Assembly: GCA_947443815.1 (NCBI GenBank)
Contig: CANEXR010000078.1
Location: 1 to 10,852 of the forward strand
Length of the DNA stretch: 10,852 nucleotides
Source: Flavobacteriaceae bacterium
Lineage (GTDB): Bacteria > Bacteroidota > Bacteroidia > Flavobacteriales > Flavobacteriaceae
Direction: 5' to 3'
Below the pieces are notes generated by a model. It saw only the letters and a list, made by a program, of their open reading frames with translations. It did not search any database and had not been told where the DNA came from. This document shows positions 6,093-10,852 of the stretch, piece by piece. Both the position numbers and the translations under genes were made by a program. The number at the start of each line of letters is the position of its first letter. Position 1 is the stretch's first letter.

Positions 6093-7220
6093 TCAATTCA
6101 GCTGAAATATTTTATCCATTTGTTTTTTATTTGACGATTTTGATAGCTTTTTTAAAATTAAATTTCTCAACCAAATTCCGAAATCATTTTCTATATGGGC
6201 CATTTTACCTACTACCCAACTCGTTTTTACAATTGCATGTGCTTTTTTTCGCCTTAGTTTTTCATAGTGTTGAAACGTATTTTCAAGGGGGATTCCGCTA
6301 TCTAATAGTCTCCCTAAAACGTAAGCATCTTCAATAGCTTGACAAGCTCCTTGTCCTAAATTTGGGGTTGTAGCATGTGCTGCGTCCCCAATTAAACAGA
6401 CATTTTTGTCATGCCATTTATTGATTGGCTTTAAATCGGTAATCTCGCTTGTTCTAATTGTTGGTTGTGGTGTTGCAGCAATAATATTTAAGATATCACA
6501 ATGAAAATCTTCAAATAGTTCTTTTAAATTTACTGTTTCAATTTTATTTTTTTTTGTATTTACCAAGGCGTACCAATATACTTTTTTACTGCTAATCTTT
6601 ACAAAGCCAAATCGTTTTCCTTTACCCCAAGCTTCATTAAGTTCGTTATGATATTTTTTAGGTAAATCCATTTCACAAATTCCTCTCCAGCAAATTTGTT
6701 TGGCATTTCGAATTATACTTTGTTCAAATAATTGCTCTCTAACGGTTGATTTTATTCCGTCGGCTCCAATAACTAACTCCGTTTTAAAAGTTGAATTATC
6801 ATCGAAAGTTAGTTGAAACACTTCTTTTTTTTCAATTTTAGAATGTTGTTTGGATGTGTTTATATTTTCGGAACCAATTGTGTCTACTATTATTTTTTGC
6901 AATTCTCCTCGGTGAATTGCAATATTATGCACCCCATATTTTTTTTCGTAGGGGGTCAAATCTGCTATAGAAATGGGATTAAGTTGTGGATCTGTAATTT
7001 TCATACAGGAAATTTTGTTTCCGAATTTTTCAATCTTACCATGAATCCCTAATTTTTGAAAAACTTGCATGGCATTGTTTGCAATAATAATTCCAGCACC
7101 AATGGGTTCAATGGATGCTGCGCTTTCAAAAACAGTAAAGTTAATTCCTTTTTGCTTCAATATCAAAGCGGTTGTAAGTCCTCCAATCCCTGCTCCTATT
7201 ATACTAACTTTTTCTACCAT
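6093..7220 (-). CDS. FAD-dependent monooxygenase, PHBH-fold family
   Basis: This 375-residue flavoprotein is of normal length for group A aromatic-type monooxygenases. The FAD dinucleotide-binding motif GAGIGG is at 9-14 after a beta strand, with the acidic end of the second strand at Glu32 (TVFES). The DG motif GADGIKSTVR is at 152-161, and the second FAD motif GDAAHATTPNLGQG at 278-291 is followed by EDAYVLGRLL. The WRG segment and NLGQGACQAIEDA resemble urate hydroxylase (HpxO) and zeaxanthin-epoxidase-like proteins more than UbiH. Such enzymes use NAD(P)H and O2 to hydroxylate a small, often aromatic, substrate. The substrate here cannot be told, since no pathway gene lies beside it. It stands alone on the minus strand. 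I see no clear promoter match upstream and no convincing terminator downstream. Confidence 0.92.
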   Translation of the reverse strand: MVEKVSIIGAGIGGLTTALILKQKGINFTVFESAASIEPIGAGIIIANNAMQVFQKLGIHGKIEKFGNKISCMKITDPQLNPISIADLTPYEKKYGVHNIAIHRGELQKIIVDTIGSENINTSKQHSKIEKKEVFQLTFDDNSTFKTELVIGADGIKSTVREQLFEQSIIRNAKQICWRGICEMDLPKKYHNELNEAWGKGKRFGFVKISSKKVYWYALVNTKKNKIETVNLKELFEDFHCDILNIIAATPQPTIRTSEITDLKPINKWHDKNVCLIGDAAHATTPNLGQGACQAIEDAYVLGRLLDSGIPLENTFQHYEKLRRKKAHAIVKTSWVVGKMAHIENDFGIWLRNLILKKLSKSSNKKQMDKIFQLN

Positions 7221-7390
7221 TTTTTAATTTTTTATTCTTTTTAGAAAAGAAATTTGATCATATTGTGGAATCAAAGATTAAAAATTCCGTTTAGCAATTG
7301 CCATTTTTAATGAGAGACTAAGGTATTAAAAAAAGATTTTTTGAAGAAAGATTTTTCAATAAATAATACTCTGAAAGTATGGAATAGTAC
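7221..7390. other. Spacer between the monooxygenase gene and the structured element
   Basis: This AT-rich stretch has no supported gene. On the minus strand TAATCTTTG (about 7271-7279) resembles a -7 element for the monooxygenase gene but has one base too many between TA and TTTG, and no well-placed TTG. Nothing else is clear. Confidence 0.4.
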
Positions 7391-7480
7391 AGAACCCTAG
7401 CCCTGATAGCAGTGAAAATCCTTATGGGCCGGGGTTCGGCCGATAAGATTGTAACGGATAGCAGGAAATAGCTCCTAAGG
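7391..7480 (+). ncRNA. Structured GC-rich element with GATAGCAG direct repeats
   Basis: This stretch stands out from its AT-rich surroundings. The core is a long hairpin: AAT (7417-7419) with ATT (7448-7450), CTTAT (7421-7425) with ATAAG (7443-7447), a G-G mismatch, then GGCCG (7427-7431) with CGGCC (7437-7441) and the loop GGGTT. Around it, CTA (7397-7399) and CCTG (7402-7405) can pair with TAG (7469-7471) and CAGG (7462-7465). The octamer GATAGCAG occurs on both sides (7405-7412 and 7457-7464). From memory the CCCTAGCCCTGATAG ... GGAAATAGCTCC framework recurs in flavobacterial intergenic regions and may correspond to the Flavo-1 RNA motif; I could not verify that. It ends 25 bp before the candidate trmD promoter. 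It has no T-tailed terminator of its own. The function is unknown. Confidence 0.5.
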
Positions 7481-7504
7481 AAAAGTTGAATTGTTTATTT
7501 GGGA

Positions 7505-7533
7505 TTTTGAATCTTAAAAACTTTGTACCTTTG
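7505..7533 (+). promoter_or_regulatory. Candidate trmD promoter
   Basis: TACCTTTG at 7526-7533 matches the -7 pattern TAnnTTTG exactly. The best upstream partners are TTTTG at 7505-7509 (16 nt spacer) or ATTTG at 7497-7501 (24 nt), each just outside the usual 17-23 nt. Transcription would start about 15-20 nt before the start codon, giving a very short leader. Confidence 0.55.
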
Positions 7534-7558
7534 CGTTTTTAAACTTAGAAAATAAATG

Positions 7559-8239
7559 ATGCGCATTGATATTGTAACTGTACTCCCAGAATTATTGCGA
7601 AGTCCGTTTGAGGCTTCGATTATGAAACGCGCTATTGACAAAGGTTTGGTGGAAGTCCACTTTCATAATTTGCGGGATTATACGACCAACAAGCAGAAAA
7701 GTGTGGATGATTATCCGTATGGTGGTGGTGCTGGAATGGTAATGACGGTTCAACCAATTGATGCTTGTATTACACATTTGAAAAGTGAAAGAAGCTATGA
7801 TGAAATCATTTATATGTCTCCTGATGGGGAAACATTGAATCAAAAAATGGCCAATACGATGTCGATGTATGAGAATATTATTATTCTTTGTGGTCATTAT
7901 AAAGGAGTTGATCAACGGGTTCGAGACCATTTTATCACGAAGGAGATTTCGATTGGGGATTATGTTTTGAGTGGTGGAGAATTGGGTGCTTTGGTTTTAT
8001 CGGATGCATTAATTCGGTTGATTCCTGGGGTTTTGAGTGATGAAACTTCGGCATTGACGGATAGTTTTCAGGATGGTTTGCTTTCAGGCCCTATTTATAC
8101 AAGACCTGCTGATTATAAGGGATGGAAAGTTCCTGATGTTTTGACCAGTGGAAATTTTGCAAAAATTGACAAATGGCGAGAGGATACGGCGTATGAGCAT
8201 ACTAAGAACAGAAGGCCGGATTTGTTAGAAGAGTCATAA
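7559..8239 (+). CDS. trmD: tRNA (guanine-N1-)-methyltransferase TrmD
   Basis: TrmD transfers methyl from S-adenosylmethionine to N1 of G37 in tRNAs reading CNN-type codons, which prevents +1 frameshifting. The 226-residue length is usual. Visible family marks are MRIDIVTVLPELL at the start, DYPYGGGAGM at 51-60, and the SPOUT trefoil-knot segments LCGHYKGVDQR (110-120) and SIGDYVLSGGE (131-141). The catalytic Asp168 is in TDSFQDGLL, followed by IYTRPADYKGW. Two ATG codons are adjacent (7556 and 7559). I chose the second because MRIDI is the common family start, but the difference is one residue. The usual upstream partners rpsP and rimM are not beside it here. rplS follows about 160 bp downstream with its own promoter. 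Confidence 0.97.
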   Translation: MRIDIVTVLPELLRSPFEASIMKRAIDKGLVEVHFHNLRDYTTNKQKSVDDYPYGGGAGMVMTVQPIDACITHLKSERSYDEIIYMSPDGETLNQKMANTMSMYENIIILCGHYKGVDQRVRDHFITKEISIGDYVLSGGELGALVLSDALIRLIPGVLSDETSALTDSFQDGLLSGPIYTRPADYKGWKVPDVLTSGNFAKIDKWREDTAYEHTKNRRPDLLEES

Positions 8240-8242
8240 AAT

Positions 8243-8316
8243 CGAAAGTCTTAAAGTCATAAAGAAAAAACATTCATAATCTTTCGACTTTCGACTTGCA
8301 ACTTTCGACTTTTTTT
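8243..8316 (+). repeat. CTTTCGACTT repeats and opposing AAAGTC copies
   Basis: Between trmD and rplS the decamer CTTTCGACTT occurs three times (8281-8290, 8288-8297 overlapping, 8302-8311). Opposing copies CGAAAGTC (8243-8250) and AAAGTC (8253-8258) lie to the left. AAAGTC and AAAG (8253-8264) can pair with CTTT and GACTTT (8281-8291), and a T-run ends the array at 8310-8316. The array may therefore serve as a loose terminator for trmD. AGTCATAAA is also duplicated (8232-8240, 8255-8263), the first copy covering the trmD stop codon. The pattern looks like slippage-generated repeats. Confidence 0.6.
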
Positions 8317-8325
8317 GTATTTTTG
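8296..8325 (+). promoter_or_regulatory. rplS promoter
   Basis: TTG at 8296-8298 and TATTTTTG at 8318-8325 are separated by 19 nt, a full match to the flavobacterial consensus in both motifs and spacing. The third CTTTCGACTT repeat lies inside the spacer. Transcription should start near 8331, leaving a leader of about 65 nt. Confidence 0.75.
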
Positions 8326-8332
8326 CGCCCAC

Positions 8333-8374
8333 ATTAGACCAACCTCTGGCGAAAACCGCGAATGTTGCCCTAAT
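8333..8374 (+). promoter_or_regulatory. Foldable leader of rplS, possible ribosomal-protein leader
   Basis: In the short rplS leader, ATTAG (8333-8337) can pair with CTAAT (8370-8374), and directly inside it GGCG (8348-8351) with TGCC (8366-8369, one G-U pair). The strand between the left arms (ACCAACCTCT) stays open. The segment is more GC-rich than its surroundings and ends 23 nt before the start codon. Such compact leaders often bind the encoded ribosomal protein for feedback control. Here this is inferred from place and shape only. Confidence 0.4.
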
Positions 8375-8397
8375 TTAAAACCATAATTAAAAATATC

Positions 8398-8748
8398 ATG
8401 GCAGATTTATTGAAATTCGTTCAAGACGAATTTGTAACAAGAAAAGATTTCCCTGTATTCGGAGCTGGAGACACAATTACAGTTTACTACGAAATTAAAG
8501 AGGGTGAAAAAACTAGAACACAGTTTTTTAAAGGAGTTGTAATTCAAAGAAGAGGTTCTGGAAACACAGAAACATTCACAATTCGTAAAATGTCAGGTGC
8601 AGTTGGAGTAGAGCGTATCTTTCCAGTTAACTTACCTGCTTTGCAAAAAATTGAAATCAACAAAAAAGGTGCTGTTCGTAGAGCTAGAATTTTCTACTTT
8701 AGAGAACTTACTGGTAAAAAAGCTAAGATTAGAGATAAGAGAAGATAA
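8398..8748 (+). CDS. rplS: 50S ribosomal protein bL19
   Basis: bL19 sits at the 30S-50S interface and takes part in the inter-subunit bridge. The 116 residues match the family length. Typical segments are DTITVYYEIKEGEKTRTQFFKGVVIQRRGSG (written in two parts in the protein, about residues 24-54), TFTIRKMSGAVGVERIFPVNLP and the C-terminal basic RRARIFYFRELTGKKAKIRDKRR region. The start ATG at 8398 gives the standard opening MADLLKFVQDEF. It has its own consensus promoter, a foldable leader and a strong terminator, so it appears to be a single-gene transcript despite lying next to trmD. Confidence 0.98.
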   Translation: MADLLKFVQDEFVTRKDFPVFGAGDTITVYYEIKEGEKTRTQFFKGVVIQRRGSGNTETFTIRKMSGAVGVERIFPVNLPALQKIEINKKGAVRRARIFYFRELTGKKAKIRDKRR

Positions 8749-8767
8749 TCTTTTATTTCTTTATTAT

Positions 8768-8798
8768 AAAAGTCCCAACTATGTTGGGACTTTTTTTT
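8768..8798 (+). terminator. Rho-independent terminator of rplS
   Basis: AAAAGTCCCAAC (8768-8779) pairs perfectly with GTTGGGACTTTT (8783-8794) around the loop TAT, followed by T residues to 8798 (eight in a row from 8791). It lies 20 bp after the rplS stop codon. This is the clearest intrinsic terminator in the window. Confidence 0.93.
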
Positions 8799-8934
8799 GA
8801 CAATTTCCAGCCTTAAAGATTCCTAATTTAATATTTAAAGTGCGTTAAAAATCACAAATTGAGAATAACACGTTAGTAATCTGAAAAATCACATTTTTAT
8901 CAGCAAAACCGCCTGCTATTACATCTGATTTTCA

Positions 8935-8957
8935 TATATTTGCCCGCCTTATTTTTG
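8935..8957 (+). promoter_or_regulatory. Candidate -7 elements for the isocitrate dehydrogenase gene
   Basis: Two full TAnnTTTG matches occur, TATATTTG at 8935-8942 and TATTTTTG at 8950-8957. Neither has a TTG at the standard spacing. The first, with TTTGC and a C-rich start region, looks most like the rplS promoter. The leader would be about 55-70 nt. Confidence 0.45.
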
Positions 8958-9012
8958 TCAAACAATTATTTAAGGTGCTATTAACCGCGATTTAGATTAT
9001 AAAAATAAAGAA

Positions 9013-10852
9013 ATGACACAAAAATCAAAAATTTTTTACACACTTACAGATGAGGCTCCTTTATTGGCAACTTATTCTTTTTTACCAATTGTACAAGCAT
9101 TTACAGCAACATCGGATATTGAAATTGAAACTAGAGATATTTCACTTGCTGGAAGAATCATCTCTAATTTTTCTGAATTTTTAAAAGAAGATCAAAGAAC
9201 CAAAAATGCTTTATTAGAATTAGGTCAATTAGCGACTACTCCTGAAGCGAATATTATAAAATTACCAAATGTATCTGCATCAATTCCACAATTGAAAGCT
9301 GCAATAGCTGAATTGCAATCACATGGATATGCATTACCTGATTTCCCAGAAGACCCACAAAATGAAGAAGAAAAAGCGGTTAAGGCCAAGTATTCTAAAA
9401 TATTAGGATCGGCTGTAAATCCCGTTTTACGCGAAGGAAATTCAGACCGTAGAGCTCCAAAAGCGGTAAAAAATTACGCAAAAGCTAATCCACATGCTAT
9501 GGGAGCTTGGACTGCAGATTCAAAAACTCACGTAGCTTCAATGGAAAGTGGTGATTTTTACGGAAGTGAAAAATCATTGACTTTAACAGATGCAACTGAT
9601 GTAAAAATCGAATTTGTTGCCAAAGATGGTACAACAACAATATTAAAAGCAAGTACTCCTTTGAAATCTGGAGAAATCATTGACAGTTCAGTTTTAAGCC
9701 TTAATGCTTTAAAATCTTTTGTAGCTAAAACAATTAAAGAAGCTAAAGAACAAAACATCTTACTTTCTGTTCACTTGAAAGCAACGATGATGAAAGTTTC
9801 AGATCCACTTATTTTTGGTGCTATTGTAGAGGTTTATTTTGCAGACGTATTTCAAAAATATGCTGCTTTATTTTCAGAATTAAACATCAATACTAGCAAT
9901 GGTTTAGGTGATGTTTATGCTAAAATTGCTGGACATCCTATGCAAGCCGAAGTGGAAGCTGCTATTGCACAAGCTATCGAAAACGGCCCAGCTATAGCTA
10001 TGGTAAATTCAGACAAAGGAATTACCAATCTTCATGTTCCTTCGGATGTGATTGTAGATGCCTCTATGCCTGCTATGATTCGTACTTCTGGTCAGATGTA
10101 TAACAAAGACGGTAAGCAACAAGATACGGTAGCCATTATCCCAGACAGATGTTATGCTGGTGTTTATACTGCTACTATTGATTTTTGTAAAAAACACGGT
10201 GCCTTTGTTCCTACTACTATGGGAAGCGTTCCTAATGTAGGATTGATGGCGCAACAAGCGGAAGAATATGGTTCTCATGATAAAACGTTCCAAATGAAAG
10301 GAGACGGAGTTGTTCGTGTAGTCGATACAAACGGTACTGTTTTGATGGAACAAAATGTAGCAACAAAAGATATTTTCAGAATGTGTCAAGCGAAAGATGC
10401 TCCTATTCAAGACTGGGTTAAACTAGCGGTAAATAGAGCTCGTTTGTCTAATACTCCAGCTGTTTTCTGGTTGGATAGTAACAGAGCACATGATAGAGAA
10501 ATAATTGTAAAAGTTCAGAAATATTTAAAAGACTACGATACAACTGGTTTAGACATTCAAATCCTAGATCCTATTGCAGCCACTAACTTCACATTAGAAA
10601 GAATCATCAAAGGATTAGACACTATTTCTGTAACCGGAAATGTATTACGAGATTATTTGACCGATTTATTTCCAATTTTGGAAGTAGGGACTTCAGCTAA
10701 AATGCTTTCTATTGTTCCTTTAATGAACGGTGGTGGTTTATTTGAAACTGGTGCTGGTGGATCTGCTCCAAAACACGTTGAACAATTTGTTGAAGAAGGT
10801 TATTTAAGATGGGATTCACTTGGTGAATTCTTAGCTTTAGCTGTTTCTTTAG
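9013..10852 (+). CDS. icd: Isocitrate dehydrogenase (NADP), monomeric type, partial
   Basis: The frame opens at ATG 9013 (MTQKSKIFYTLTDEAPLLAT) and runs without a stop to the window edge, giving 613 of about 740 residues. It oxidises isocitrate to 2-oxoglutarate and CO2 with NADP in the TCA cycle and is a major NADPH source. Large monomeric IDHs differ in layout from the common dimeric ones. Residues match, with an offset of one, the sites I recall from the Azotobacter vinelandii enzyme. Substrate contacts are Ser133, Asn136, Arg140 and Arg146 in GSAVNPVLREGNSDRR, Lys256 (HLKATMM) and Arg546. Metal ligands are Asp349 (VDASMP), Asp547 and Asp551 (VLRDYLTDLFP), with cofactor contacts His588 and Arg599. 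The gene looks intact and active. It is preceded by the rplS terminator and its own candidate promoter. Confidence 0.97.
   Translation, partial: MTQKSKIFYTLTDEAPLLATYSFLPIVQAFTATSDIEIETRDISLAGRIISNFSEFLKEDQRTKNALLELGQLATTPEANIIKLPNVSASIPQLKAAIAELQSHGYALPDFPEDPQNEEEKAVKAKYSKILGSAVNPVLREGNSDRRAPKAVKNYAKANPHAMGAWTADSKTHVASMESGDFYGSEKSLTLTDATDVKIEFVAKDGTTTILKASTPLKSGEIIDSSVLSLNALKSFVAKTIKEAKEQNILLSVHLKATMMKVSDPLIFGAIVEVYFADVFQKYAALFSELNINTSNGLGDVYAKIAGHPMQAEVEAAIAQAIENGPAIAMVNSDKGITNLHVPSDVIVDASMPAMIRTSGQMYNKDGKQQDTVAIIPDRCYAGVYTATIDFCKKHGAFVPTTMGSVPNVGLMAQQAEEYGSHDKTFQMKGDGVVRVVDTNGTVLMEQNVATKDIFRMCQAKDAPIQDWVKLAVNRARLSNTPAVFWLDSNRAHDREIIVKVQKYLKDYDTTGLDIQILDPIAATNFTLERIIKGLDTISVTGNVLRDYLTDLFPILEVGTSAKMLSIVPLMNGGGLFETGAGGSAPKHVEQFVEEGYLRWDSLGEFLALAVSL

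Noticed and set aside
6131..7244. Three short + strand frames (6131-6337, 6813-7052, 7056-7244) opposite the monooxygenase gene
   Set aside because: The translations are Phe/Cys/Asn-rich shadows of the FAD monooxygenase, with no promoter pattern or domain.
7592..7930. 112-codon open frame on the minus strand inside trmD
   Set aside because: It is antisense to conserved TrmD motifs, and the translation (many His, Ile and Thr) is typical of reversed coding sequence.
10009..10410. 133-codon open frame on the minus strand inside the isocitrate dehydrogenase gene
   Set aside because: It lies fully antisense to a well-matched enzyme with conserved catalytic residues. The translation is low-complexity (serine, isoleucine and arginine rich) and shows no family pattern. 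The same holds for the shorter antisense frame at 9558-9758.

Overview
The window is a low-GC stretch of chromosome from the phylum Bacteroidota, very probably Flavobacterium or a close relative. Several signs agree. Upstream regions are A-rich with little Shine-Dalgarno signal. Promoter-like motifs match the flavobacterial TTG-N(about 19)-TAnnTTTG pattern. The gene set is also typical: a PUR-family protein, a cyclophilin-FKBP fusion, a trmD-rplS pair and a monomeric isocitrate dehydrogenase. I see no phage, insertion sequence, CRISPR array, tRNA or rRNA. Most of the window is ordinary core genome.

Left part (1-3694, all + strand). The window opens in the last 55 codons of an ABC exporter ATPase. 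A PUR-alpha-like nucleic-acid-binding protein follows and ends at a strong hairpin terminator. After a leader of about 160 nt with possible secondary structure comes a compact set of genes: a secreted protein of unknown function, a secreted alpha/beta-hydrolase (esterase type), and a two-domain rhodanese sulfurtransferase whose start codon overlaps the hydrolase stop (ATGA). A small RBBP9/YdeN-type serine hydrolase follows 90 bp later and may be part of the same transcript.

Middle part (3697-7220). csaA (tRNA-binding-domain protein) runs convergently towards the small hydrolase with only 2 bp between stop codons. It is divergent from a redoxin/thioredoxin-like gene with its own candidate promoter. 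A perfect 15-bp inverted repeat then terminates the minus-strand gene for a cyclophilin-FKBP fusion peptidyl-prolyl isomerase. After 325 bp without a gene comes a minus-strand FAD monooxygenase of the PHBH/urate-hydroxylase-like type.

Right part (7221-10852, + strand). The gap before trmD holds an unusually GC-rich, structured element of about 90 bp (7391-7480): a long hairpin flanked by two copies of GATAGCAG. It is the best candidate here for a non-coding RNA or a dispersed structured repeat, and it may be a known flavobacterial RNA motif. trmD and rplS follow, each with a recognisable promoter. rplS has a short leader that can fold and could be an autoregulatory ribosomal-protein leader, and a textbook terminator. 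The last gene is a monomeric NADP-dependent isocitrate dehydrogenase, cut by the window edge after 613 codons. The trmD, rplS and icd products serve tRNA m1G37 methylation, the 50S subunit and the TCA cycle. They look separately promoted rather than forming one operon.
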